Assembly: GCA_964616465.1 (NCBI GenBank) | Contig: CAZTTO010000007.1 | Span: forward strand, 107,475-171,474 | Source of the DNA: JAFLBI01 sp964616465 | GTDB taxonomy: Bacteria; Bacteroidota; Bacteroidia; Chitinophagales; Chitinophagaceae | DNA: 64,000 nt | Direction of reading: 5' to 3' | Shown here: one piece after another, positions 8,634-17,440 of the stretch | How positions within the stretch are numbered: the first letter of the stretch is position 1 | Layout: each line of letters starts with the position of its first letter | Made by a program: the position numbers and the translations under genes | Notes under the pieces: generated by a model | Told to the model about the DNA's origin: nothing | The model's input: only the letters and a program-made list of their open reading frames with translations | The model's database searches: none

Positions 8634-11048
8634 TTTATTTTCCTTTAAAAGAAATGAAGCCATGATTTGCTTAAGTTCTTCCATTTTAAAGGGTTTTGCA
8701 ACCATGTCATTCATACCTGAAGCCAAGCATCTTTCTAGATCTTCTCTAATAGAACCAGCAGATAATGCCAAAATGGGTGTAGGATTTTTTCCCATAGCAA
8801 GTTCATAAGCTCTAATTGCCTTAGTTGAATCAAGTCCGTTCATTATAGGCATATTAATATCCATTAAAACCAATTGAGGCAAATATTGCTGGTACAGATG
8901 AAAAGCCTCTTCTCCGTTTTGCGCTTTTAACAGTTCAATTTCAGGTGCCATTTGTTGAAACAACTTTTCGGCAACCATCATATTAATAGGATTATCCTCT
9001 GCCAATAATACTTTCTTCCCAGAAAATATTTCTTGCAATTCAATTTCAGAATAATTCCCATTAGAACTAGCATCATCTATTGCCTCAACTTTATTTAACT
9101 GATGCTCAAACCAAAAAGTAGAACCTTTACCCAGTGTACTATCAAGCTTTAATTCAACTCCTTGCAATGCGAGAATTTCTTTACAGATCGATAAGCCTAA
9201 TCCTGTACCTCCATAATTTCTATTAATGGTAGAATCGGCTTGAGTAAACTTCTCAAAAATGAGTTTTTGTTGAGATTCACTTATACCGATTCCAGTATCG
9301 ATGACTGCGACTTTTACAAGTATCTTATCCTGACTCTCCTCAGTGATACTCATCTTTACTTTAACAGAACCTTCATGAGTAAACTTAATAGCGTTTTGCA
9401 CCAAGTTGGTTATCACCTGTGTTGTTCTATCAGGATCAATTTGAACGTACTGATCAAATAATTTTTCATCACATTCAAAAAGCAGGTCAATACCCTTGTC
9501 CTTAGCTAAAACTTTCGCAGAATGAACAACTTGTTTACCAATTTTTCCTAAAGAAGAAGGCAAAGGCGATAAACTCATTTTTCCAGCTTCTATTTTACTG
9601 ATATCCAAAATATCGTTGATAATGTACAATAGGTTATTAGCTGAAAATGATAAGGTATCTAATAAATCTTTTTGTTCTCCTTCTGGCTTTTTTTGAAGCA
9701 TTAGTTGTGTAATGCCAATTACAGAGTTTAATGGAGTCCGAATTTCATGCGACATAGTAGAAAGGAAAGTACTCTTTGCGCGATAAGCTGCCAAAGCTTC
9801 ATCTCTTGCTAACTTAAGTTGATAGGCAAAGCGATAAGAAAGAACCAACGATTGTGAATAGAAAAATCCAACATGCAGAAATATCATTAAAAGCTTATGT
9901 AGATGAGTGTTTGTATAATGACTCAATACTGCCAAAATAAATAAAGCAATTAACAACATAGCACTCAATAAAGAGTAAATTGCTCCTGGTCGCTTTTTAA
10001 TATAAGCTTTGATATAGACATAAAAGCTATATAACAAGGTTAAAACCAAAATAGCTACAAATGGATCTGTTAAATAGGTATAAATGCTTGAAGGCAATAA
10101 CAGGGTGATAAGTATAGCTGTACCTGCTAACAATAAGAACCATTGGAGTACTTTTTCGTGAAATTCGTTGGGATATAATGTTCGATTATATAAGGTAAGA
10201 AATACAACTGAAATAAATAATGAAAGATACTCAAGCCGTAATGCTACAAACCAACTTAACTTAGGAAAGATTTGATGAAGACTATATTCATCTGTACCCA
10301 TAATCCTATAGGTATAAAATAAACAGAACAATGAGAAATAAAGAATAACACGATCGTGCCTACTAAAAAAGAATAGACCTAAGAAAAACAAACCACCCAT
10401 GAACAAGCAGCCAGTCAAAAACAAATCATAACTGCGGTTAACTTCTCTTTCATTCTTGAGCTGATCATTATCGCCAACTGAAAACGGTCTATATAATCCA
10501 CCTCGCTTATGATGGAAATTAGCAACCTGCACAAGAAGTGTTACAGTATCGCCAACAAAATGAAGGCGTTTTGCTGCTGGCCTAAATAAAGGAATAGTAG
10601 ATGCTGCATCTGTGCCGGGCACACCCATTTGAAAAAAATCTTCATCATTTACAAAAACCCGAATTGCAGAGTACCCATCTGGCACATACAGTGCTAATTG
10701 ATCGGAAGATGTTCCTGCTGGAAATATAATACGAAGCCTGTAGGTGCCGTAACCTTTGGGAGAAATGCCGTTTTTTTCTGAGTTCCAAAGTTCTGGCACT
10801 TTTATAAAGACAGGCTTATAATTGATTAAGCTATCCTCTGGACCTAATAATTGATTCTTATAGAATTCCCATTCCCCTTTTAATTTAACAGTGGTTTTTG
10901 ATAAATCTATTCCTCTTAAATCAATCCACCCATTCTTGGCAGTTTGCGACTCAATAGGATGACCAAAAGAGAATTGACACAATAGCAAGAACCACCCAAG
11001 TAATAAGATCTTAATTATGGCCTTGCTTGTATTCATAAAACCGGACAT
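8631..11048 (-). CDS. Hybrid histidine kinase with 7TM-DISM sensor module
   Basis: An 805-residue membrane hybrid kinase. A signal peptide/hydrophobic start (about residues 10-29) is followed by a periplasmic jelly-roll-like domain (GWIDLRGIDLSKTTVKLKGEWEFY), seven hydrophobic helices (about residues 205-410) typical of 7TMR-DISM sensors, then HisKA (STMSHEIRTPLNS, His434), HATPase (NLVQNAIKF, DTGIGIS, GTGLGLSI) and a C-terminal receiver (AEDNPIN, Asp730 in MDINMPIMNG). The periplasmic domain usually senses carbohydrate-like ligands in this family; the ligand here is unknown. No response regulator gene is adjacent. Met5 is an alternative start. Confidence 0.9.
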   Translation of the reverse strand: MSGFMNTSKAIIKILLLGWFLLLCQFSFGHPIESQTAKNGWIDLRGIDLSKTTVKLKGEWEFYKNQLLGPEDSLINYKPVFIKVPELWNSEKNGISPKGYGTYRLRIIFPAGTSSDQLALYVPDGYSAIRVFVNDEDFFQMGVPGTDAASTIPLFRPAAKRLHFVGDTVTLLVQVANFHHKRGGLYRPFSVGDNDQLKNEREVNRSYDLFLTGCLFMGGLFFLGLFFFSRHDRVILYFSLFCLFYTYRIMGTDEYSLHQIFPKLSWFVALRLEYLSLFISVVFLTLYNRTLYPNEFHEKVLQWFLLLAGTAILITLLLPSSIYTYLTDPFVAILVLTLLYSFYVYIKAYIKKRPGAIYSLLSAMLLIALFILAVLSHYTNTHLHKLLMIFLHVGFFYSQSLVLSYRFAYQLKLARDEALAAYRAKSTFLSTMSHEIRTPLNSVIGITQLMLQKKPEGEQKDLLDTLSFSANNLLYIINDILDISKIEAGKMSLSPLPSSLGKIGKQVVHSAKVLAKDKGIDLLFECDEKLFDQYVQIDPDRTTQVITNLVQNAIKFTHEGSVKVKMSITEESQDKILVKVAVIDTGIGISESQQKLIFEKFTQADSTINRNYGGTGLGLSICKEILALQGVELKLDSTLGKGSTFWFEHQLNKVEAIDDASSNGNYSEIELQEIFSGKKVLLAEDNPINMMVAEKLFQQMAPEIELLKAQNGEEAFHLYQQYLPQLVLMDINMPIMNGLDSTKAIRAYELAMGKNPTPILALSAGSIREDLERCLASGMNDMVAKPFKMEELKQIMASFLLKENK

Positions 11049-11198
11049 TGGCTAGAATACTAAGTTAGCACATTCTTGGATGCGTTCCGATGAAATATTT
11101 AATACTTTAACTTTAAATGTGAGATGATTTTAAAAGATTTATGCAATTTTCGATGAGAAAATAAAAATTATGACCATTAATAAGTTTGATTCGTATAA

Positions 11199-11510
11199 AT
11201 GATGATTCAATTAAAGCATATAAGAATCCTTTGGATGTTTTACAAAAACATTGCCCTGCTCTCGATATTAATTACTGGATTTTGTATAAGAACATTTTGG
11301 CACTTTGGATTCGAGAGCTTCTTTTCGATTTTCTGGGCTAAAGTAATTACACTAACAATTACAGTTCTCCTTGTAGACTCTCTCAAAAAAAAGGAATACT
11401 TCTATTATCAAAATGCAGGCTTTTCAAAAAGTATTTTATGGTCTATTATACTTGTTTTTGATATAGCACTATTTCTATCTGCAATTGTTATAACACATAA
11501 ATTAAAATGA
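11199..11510 (+). CDS. Small integral membrane protein paired with an ABC ATPase
   Basis: 103 residues with three or four hydrophobic segments (about 10-28, 33-58, 78-99) and few charged residues between them. It is not recognised as a known family. Its stop overlaps the start of the ABC ATPase in an ATGA, so the two are translationally coupled. At about 100 residues it is too short to be a usual ABC permease. It could be a minimal membrane anchor for the ATPase, or a partner to a permease encoded elsewhere. Confidence 0.6.
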   Translation: MMIQLKHIRILWMFYKNIALLSILITGFCIRTFWHFGFESFFSIFWAKVITLTITVLLVDSLKKKEYFYYQNAGFSKSILWSIILVFDIALFLSAIVITHKLK

Positions 11511-12160
11511 GCCATACATTAGAAGTAGATAGCATCCATTTTGAATTAGGTAGTAAGAAAATTCTTTCTAACATATTCCTATCATGCAAAACAAATCAAA
11601 TAGTTGGTTTACTTGGAAAAAATGGAGTTGGTAAATCTACACTTATGAAGATCATATTTGGAGCTATTCAATGTGATCAGTCTGTTAGAATTGACAGAGT
11701 ATTTATCAAAAACGCGTTTAAAAGACATACATTAGTTTCTTATCTACCTCAACACAACTTCATTCCAGAATCACTTTCTATCAAGAATATTTTTGCAGAT
11801 TTTGAGATAGACCTGAACGAATTCCTTCAGTTTTTCCCTGAATTTATGAATAGAGAAAAGTTAACAATGAATCGTTTTTCAGGAGGAGAAAGACGAATAA
11901 TAGAAATTTATACACTTGTTAAATCTCGATCTAAATTTTCTCTACTAGATGAGCCTTTCACGCTTTTAAGTCCATTACAAATTGAAAATGTGAAACTACT
12001 TTTATCTCAAACTAAATCCAATAAAGGACTTATAATAACAGATCATTTGCATCAACATATCTTAGATATTAGCGATTATACATATATACTAAGAAACGGA
12101 CAGACCTATTTGTGTAAAGAAACATCCGAGATAGCATCACTTGGCTATGTAAGAATTTGA
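11507..12160 (+). CDS. ABC transporter ATP-binding protein
   Basis: A 217-residue nucleotide-binding subunit. Walker A is GLLGKNGVGKSTLMKI, the signature is RFSGGERRIIEI, Walker B is FSLLDEPFTLL and the switch histidine is in ITDHLHQHI. The Q-loop lies in YLPQHNFIPESLS. The signature has GGE where LSGGQ has GGQ, as in LptB-like and branched-chain-type ATPases. It overlaps the 103-residue membrane gene by four bases and is followed by a strong terminator, so the two genes form a complete operon without a full-size permease. The substrate is unknown. Confidence 0.88.
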   Translation: MSHTLEVDSIHFELGSKKILSNIFLSCKTNQIVGLLGKNGVGKSTLMKIIFGAIQCDQSVRIDRVFIKNAFKRHTLVSYLPQHNFIPESLSIKNIFADFEIDLNEFLQFFPEFMNREKLTMNRFSGGERRIIEIYTLVKSRSKFSLLDEPFTLLSPLQIENVKLLLSQTKSNKGLIITDHLHQHILDISDYTYILRNGQTYLCKETSEIASLGYVRI

Positions 12161-12198
12161 TTTTTTAATTTATGAGGGTGCAATCAAAAATCATCAAA

Positions 12199-12232
12199 AA
12201 AGGCTGTCATAAATTTGACAGCCTTTCGTTTT
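12199..12232. terminator. Bidirectional rho-independent terminator
   Basis: AAAGGCTGTCA (12199-12209) pairs with TGACAGCCTTT (12216-12226), followed by a T-rich run. It lies between the convergent ABC operon and peptidase gene. Confidence 0.9.
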
Positions 12233-14400
12233 TATTTAGTGAGCTCTTTTGGAAATGGTTTTTCTAGTAAATGCTGATAGATAAACTTATTCTTGAGGTT
12301 GGTAAAATGATCTCCTTTGGCACCACCCCATCCATGTCTTCCACCTGGATATAACATGAACTCAAAATTCTTTTTCTTATCTTGTAAAGCACCTATTAAT
12401 TGTAAACTATTCTGCATGTGTACATTGTCGTCCATTGTACCATGTACAATTTGTAACATGCCTTTATAACGATCTACATAAGTTAATACATTGCCATTCT
12501 TATAGCCTTCCGGATTTTCCTTTGGTGTATCCATAAATTTCTCAGTGTAGTGAGTGTCGTATAGCCTCCAATCAACCACACTACCACCTGCCATTCCATG
12601 TGTAAACACATCGGCTCCCTGTGTTAAAGCTAAACATGTCATATACCCACCATAGCTAAATCCAGTAATTGCAATTTTAGTTGGATCTGCTTGTCCATTT
12701 GCTATGAACCATTTTGCCATAGTAGTATAATCTTTTAACTCCCAATGTCCAAGTTGACGGTGCATATATGCAACTCCTTCTTTACCAAAGTGCCCACTTG
12801 CTCTGTGATCAAATGCAACTTGAATAACCCCTTCTTGCGACCACCACTGTCTTGTTGCAGACCAATTCCAACGATCCCAAACTGTACCAGCATTAGGACC
12901 ACCATAAATGCTGATAAGCATTGGATATTTTTTATTCGGATCCATATTCACTGGCCAAGTAACTACAGCAGGTAATTCAAACAAACCATCGTCGCTCTTA
13001 ATACGAATCATTTCAGTTTTAGCAACTGGATACAGCTTCATTTCTTCTGTAGCTGCATTACCTAGTGAACGCACAATCTTACCTTGCTGATCAACCACAC
13101 TCATAGCTGGAGGTGTTTTCACATTGCTATAGGTTGTTATAAAATGTTTTCCGTTAGGTGAAAGCACCACCGAAGTATGGTCAAATTCTCCAAAACTTAA
13201 ACGAGTTAATTGTGTGCCATCTAATTTAACTTTATAAAAATCTGTTCTTGCAGTGTTCTCTCTGCTTCTTGCAGTGAAATAAACCCAACCTGTTTTTTGA
13301 TCAATCAATTTCACTCCTGTAACAGTGAACTTTCCAGAAGTGATTGGATTTTTTAATGTGCCATTCAACTGATGTAAATACAAATGATTCCATCCAGTTT
13401 TGTCACTTTCAATGATCACATGCTTTCCATCATCCATAAATGTGAATCTACCTCCAGCACCATCTTCTAAGTCTATCCAACTTTTCTGTTGTTCTTCATA
13501 TAATAATTGTTTTGTTCCTGATGCTGGATCCACTTCAAATAATTTATAATGATCCTGCCCCCTGTTGATCCACTGAACCCATAGCTTGTTTCCTGATGGA
13601 CGCCAAACTGGCCATCCAAAATATTGATCTTCTTGCTCATTAAAATCTGCCCACTTAGTAGCACCTCCAGTAGGAGCGACAAAACCCAAGCGTACGGTAG
13701 GATTTTCATCGCCCGCTTTAGGATAACGTGTTTCTTCTAAACTTCCATGCTGTCCATCGCTGTTATATAAAGGAAACATAGGTACCTTCTTTTCATCAAA
13801 ACGCATATATGCAATGGTCTTGCTATCCGGACTCCACCAAAATGCACGGAAACGGGTACCTCTTCCAAAAATTTCCTCCCAATATACCCAGCTAGCATAA
13901 CCGTTCAATGTTGTAAATGAGCCATCGCTTGTTAAGCGGGTTTCTTTTTCTGTTGGAATATGATAAGCATACAAATCGTTGTTCTTAGTGTAAGCTATAA
14001 AGTTGCTATCTGGAGAAAAAATCGGATTCTTCTCTTCAGCAGCATCCTGTGTAATTCTTTTTTCTTGATCACCATTCTTATAAAACAAATCGTTGTTGCG
14101 CACCTGAACTGATTTTGCAGGCGGTGCTGCTCTTTGTAACTGTTGTGCAGTTGCTATTTGGGTAGCCCCTGTTCTAACATCCATTACATAGTTTTTAGTG
14201 GCTGAATCTGGATGGATTTTCATAAATAAGATCACCTGATCATCATTCAACCACTTAATTACATTGGGCATTGAATTATAAAACCCTTTTGGACTGATGC
14301 CTTTCATTAGATCAACATCTGTAAAGGTTTTGGTGCTTTGAGCAAAACTGAATGAACTTACCAATAGTAAGAAGCTCAAACATTTGATTTGATATTTCAT
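12232..14400 (-). CDS. Dipeptidyl-peptidase IV-like S9 serine peptidase
   Basis: A 722-residue secreted peptidase that removes dipeptides, typically after proline, from peptide N-termini. A signal peptide starts at MKYQIKCLSFLLLVSSFSFAQ, which fixes the start at 14400; the 24 residues further upstream look untranslated. An N-terminal beta-propeller (IFSPDSNFIAYTKNNDLY) carries the WEEIFGRG double-Glu motif that binds the substrate N-terminus. The C-terminal alpha/beta hydrolase has Ser582 in GFSYGGYM, Asp657 in HGTMDDNVH and His689 in GGRHGW. All catalytic residues are present. It is probably periplasmic, for peptide use. Confidence 0.92.
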   Translation of the reverse strand: MKYQIKCLSFLLLVSSFSFAQSTKTFTDVDLMKGISPKGFYNSMPNVIKWLNDDQVILFMKIHPDSATKNYVMDVRTGATQIATAQQLQRAAPPAKSVQVRNNDLFYKNGDQEKRITQDAAEEKNPIFSPDSNFIAYTKNNDLYAYHIPTEKETRLTSDGSFTTLNGYASWVYWEEIFGRGTRFRAFWWSPDSKTIAYMRFDEKKVPMFPLYNSDGQHGSLEETRYPKAGDENPTVRLGFVAPTGGATKWADFNEQEDQYFGWPVWRPSGNKLWVQWINRGQDHYKLFEVDPASGTKQLLYEEQQKSWIDLEDGAGGRFTFMDDGKHVIIESDKTGWNHLYLHQLNGTLKNPITSGKFTVTGVKLIDQKTGWVYFTARSRENTARTDFYKVKLDGTQLTRLSFGEFDHTSVVLSPNGKHFITTYSNVKTPPAMSVVDQQGKIVRSLGNAATEEMKLYPVAKTEMIRIKSDDGLFELPAVVTWPVNMDPNKKYPMLISIYGGPNAGTVWDRWNWSATRQWWSQEGVIQVAFDHRASGHFGKEGVAYMHRQLGHWELKDYTTMAKWFIANGQADPTKIAITGFSYGGYMTCLALTQGADVFTHGMAGGSVVDWRLYDTHYTEKFMDTPKENPEGYKNGNVLTYVDRYKGMLQIVHGTMDDNVHMQNSLQLIGALQDKKKNFEFMLYPGGRHGWGGAKGDHFTNLKNKFIYQHLLEKPFPKELTK

Positions 14401-14539
14401 ATCGCTATTTTTTCGAGGGGTGAATATAAGTATTTCTAAAGAGTAGAGTAGTCCATAACGGAAAAGCGGCAACGAAAAATGATGAATGTCATAGCTTAGC
14501 AGAGATATATCATAGACATTTGTTCATCAAAATGCAGTT

Positions 14540-16231
14540 ATGTTTGATTGGTTCAGCGATTTAATTCGCCCTTCGGCAACCCCTACAGCACTTCAGTCAC
14601 TTTTGTTGGTTTTTGCTACCATGGCCATTGGCATTGTCATTGGCAAAGTTAAAATCCGCAAAATTTCTTTAGGAGTAGCGGGTGTTATGTTTGCCGGAAT
14701 CGTATTAGGGCATATGGGCTACACCCTTGAACACGAAACTTTACATGTGCTGCGTGAAATTGGCTTACTACTTTTTGTATATGCAGTAGGTATTCAAGTT
14801 GGACCCTCATTCTTTTCTTCTTTTAAAAAAGATGGTGTTCTTTTTAATGCGTTATCAGTAGGAACTGTTTTGTTAGGCGGATTAACTACGTATGTTTTAT
14901 TTGTAATAACACCTACAGGAATCGATCACCTGGTGGGTATCATGTCTGGAGCTGTGACCAACACACCCGGATTAGGTGCAGCAAAAGCAGCCTTAGCAGA
15001 AATTGCTAAAAAAGATCCAAGTTTTCAATACAGTGATCCTGCAAATGGCTATGCACTTGCTTATCCCTTTGGTGTGCTTGGAGTGATACTTGTTATGCTT
15101 GTTGCAAAATCTGTTTTTAAAATCTCAGTGAAGGATGAAGTCAGCAAGTTCGATGCCGATGTTCAAGAAAAGTATCCTTCACCAGCTACAAAAAAATGTA
15201 GAATTACAGAGCCTGAAGCTATTGGAAAAACAATTGAAGAATTGGTTGCTAAAGTTGGTAAACAACGCGTATTAGTTTCTAGACTAAAACACAGCGGCTC
15301 AACTATAGTAACAGCACCTGCAATGGAAACAATATTACAAGAACGAGATGTTGTTTTGTTGGTTGGATTGCCAGATGCTATTGATGAATTGATAAGTTTA
15401 ATGGGAAGAGAAAGCTCTGATACTTTTATTGAATCCTCAGATGATATTACCACTAAAACCTTTTTGATAACTCGAAATCATGCCATTCAAAAATCATTAG
15501 CACAACTCGATTTTAACACTCGCTATGGTGTTCGCGTAACGCGCGTATTTCGCTCGGGTATGGAATTACTTGCACGACCAAGTTTGGTATTACACTATGG
15601 CGATAGAATTCGTGTTGTTGGAACAGAACAGGCATTAAAAGGTGTTGAACGAGTGGTGGGTAATTCTGAAAAAAGATTGCAAGAACCACAAATGCTTTCC
15701 ATATTTATTGGACTACTACTTGGAATTTTAGCTGGCAGCATTCCATTTGCAATTCCAGGCCTTTCTGCTCCAGTTAAACTAGGTATTGCTGGAACACTTT
15801 TAACAGCCATTTTAATTAGTCGTTTTGGTGGTATGGGAACAATCCATTCGTTTTTAAACCACAGTGCTATCCTGTTTATGAAAGAATTTGGAATCAGCTT
15901 GTTTTTTGCAACTGTTGGCATTTATGCCGGACAACATTTTGTTGAGAATTTTCTTGAAAACAATGGATGGTGGTGGGTGATGTATGGAGCAGCAATTACA
16001 TTGATTCCACTAATTATTTTAACCATTGTGGGAAGATGGATTTTTAAACTGAATTTCCTTCAGCTCATTGGCATAATGGGAGGTGCATACACAGATCCAG
16101 CTGCATTAGCCTTTAGTGGCGCTTACTTTAAAACCGATATACCTGCTCAGGCTTACGCAACAGTGTTCCCGTTGACCACCATCACGCGGATTTTATTAGC
16201 ACAGATTTTAGTATTGCTGTTGGCTGGATAA
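14540..16231 (+). CDS. Putative transporter of the aspartate:alanine exchanger (YidE/YbjL) family
   Basis: A 563-residue inner membrane protein. Two homologous membrane halves (about residues 15-190 and 390-560) flank a cytosolic pair of TrkA-C/RCK_C-like domains (about 205-370: KKCRITEPEAIGKTIEELV, LARPSLVLHYGDRIRVVG). The motifs SGAVTNTPGLGAA and MGGAYTDPAALAF sit at matching places in the two halves, as in AspT-like carriers. The transported anion is unknown; family members exchange amino or dicarboxylic acids. It is convergent with the downstream barrel gene, with two bases between stops and no obvious terminator. Confidence 0.85.
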   Translation: MFDWFSDLIRPSATPTALQSLLLVFATMAIGIVIGKVKIRKISLGVAGVMFAGIVLGHMGYTLEHETLHVLREIGLLLFVYAVGIQVGPSFFSSFKKDGVLFNALSVGTVLLGGLTTYVLFVITPTGIDHLVGIMSGAVTNTPGLGAAKAALAEIAKKDPSFQYSDPANGYALAYPFGVLGVILVMLVAKSVFKISVKDEVSKFDADVQEKYPSPATKKCRITEPEAIGKTIEELVAKVGKQRVLVSRLKHSGSTIVTAPAMETILQERDVVLLVGLPDAIDELISLMGRESSDTFIESSDDITTKTFLITRNHAIQKSLAQLDFNTRYGVRVTRVFRSGMELLARPSLVLHYGDRIRVVGTEQALKGVERVVGNSEKRLQEPQMLSIFIGLLLGILAGSIPFAIPGLSAPVKLGIAGTLLTAILISRFGGMGTIHSFLNHSAILFMKEFGISLFFATVGIYAGQHFVENFLENNGWWWVMYGAAITLIPLIILTIVGRWIFKLNFLQLIGIMGGAYTDPAALAFSGAYFKTDIPAQAYATVFPLTTITRILLAQILVLLLAG

Positions 16232-16233
16232 AA

Positions 16234-17430
16234 TTAAAATGCATCATTCAACCTAAAGTAGAACGCACCACCAAATGTGCTGTTTCGTGCATAGTCTACC
16301 CGTATGAACATGCGATTCTTTTTGTTCACCATAAGTCTTAGACCAGCACCCCCTGTCCAAAGAAAATCCTGCGTACTATAATCAGCCACTGTAGGAGCAG
16401 AAAGTGCTCCAGCAGTAAATACTGATGCATGAATCCATCTCCAAATTTGAAAACGATATTCTGCTTGTGCTGCAGAAATTGTTTTATTCCTAAACCTACC
16501 ACCAAAATAGCCGCGCATTAAATTGGCACTTCCTACTCTTGGCAATTCACGAAGTGGAACATCTCCATCGGTAATATGTGTGAAGAGCTGATAGCCAAAT
16601 GCGTTTTCTTTTGCAATTGGATAGAACTTTCTAAAATCTACAATCCATTCTTGGTAAGCATATGGACTTAAACCCATTGGTAAATAATTATGATAAACAG
16701 CTTCAAAATAAGTTCCTTTTCTTGCGCTGAATGGATAGTCGCGCTTTTCTAATAATACTGCTGGACCAAAACCAAAAGCCAAACTTCCATTTACTCCATC
16801 TGAATAATTAAATGCAGGTGTAATTGGCTTTGAATATCGAACACGATAGGTGTTGCTGTAGTTTACAGAAAGTCCTGCATACCAACTGCCCTTTAATAAT
16901 TTGAAAATTCTGCTATCCCAATAAGTTCTTTCATAGTTCCAATCCCAATAATCATCTTCTGGAACTGTTTGCATACCAATACCCCAAACCCTTTCTGCAA
17001 ATGAACTATAACCAGCTCTTCCTCTTAAAACCCATTTTTCACCCTTAGTAAAAACCTGCCAGGCTGCACTCAAGTCCAACTGTCGCATAGTGGAGTATGT
17101 AACCTGACCAAATATGAACGACCCTCGAGCTTCATTTTTTTCTTTTCCATCATTTTCTTTTGCGTTGAAAAAATAGTCGATGGCTAATCCAAAACGCAAA
17201 CCAGTTTCAGGACTAGAAGTAAGGATGGGTATTGGAATAATAGAAAAGTTAATGGCCGATAAGGAATCGGGATTCATGAAATTTCTGAGCGTTTTTCTTG
17301 GCTCAGGTCTTGTTGTATCTGTGATATCATTTGCATACACAGATACTATGCTTGCTAACAAACACATAAGCAAGAATGCTAGTTTTTTTGTTTGTTGCAG
17401 CAAATGTTTGTCTTTCATATAAGCAAGCAT
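16234..17430 (-). CDS. BamA/TamA (D15)-like outer membrane protein
   Basis: 398 residues with a signal peptide (KLAFLLMCLLASIVSVYAND) and a predicted C-terminal beta-barrel ending in a phenylalanine (FYFRLNDAF). The middle has D15-like features: RVGSANLMRGYFGGRFRNKT resembles the conserved RGY/F loop of Omp85 barrels, and SARKGTYFEAVYH is similar to barrel strands. No POTRA domains are present, so it is a short Omp85-related surface antigen rather than BamA itself. The start is Met1 or Met5 (MKDKHLLQQ). It lies 10 bases downstream of leuS on the same strand. Confidence 0.78.
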   Translation of the reverse strand: MLAYMKDKHLLQQTKKLAFLLMCLLASIVSVYANDITDTTRPEPRKTLRNFMNPDSLSAINFSIIPIPILTSSPETGLRFGLAIDYFFNAKENDGKEKNEARGSFIFGQVTYSTMRQLDLSAAWQVFTKGEKWVLRGRAGYSSFAERVWGIGMQTVPEDDYWDWNYERTYWDSRIFKLLKGSWYAGLSVNYSNTYRVRYSKPITPAFNYSDGVNGSLAFGFGPAVLLEKRDYPFSARKGTYFEAVYHNYLPMGLSPYAYQEWIVDFRKFYPIAKENAFGYQLFTHITDGDVPLRELPRVGSANLMRGYFGGRFRNKTISAAQAEYRFQIWRWIHASVFTAGALSAPTVADYSTQDFLWTGGAGLRLMVNKKNRMFIRVDYARNSTFGGAFYFRLNDAF

Positions 17431-17440
17431 AAATTTTCTA

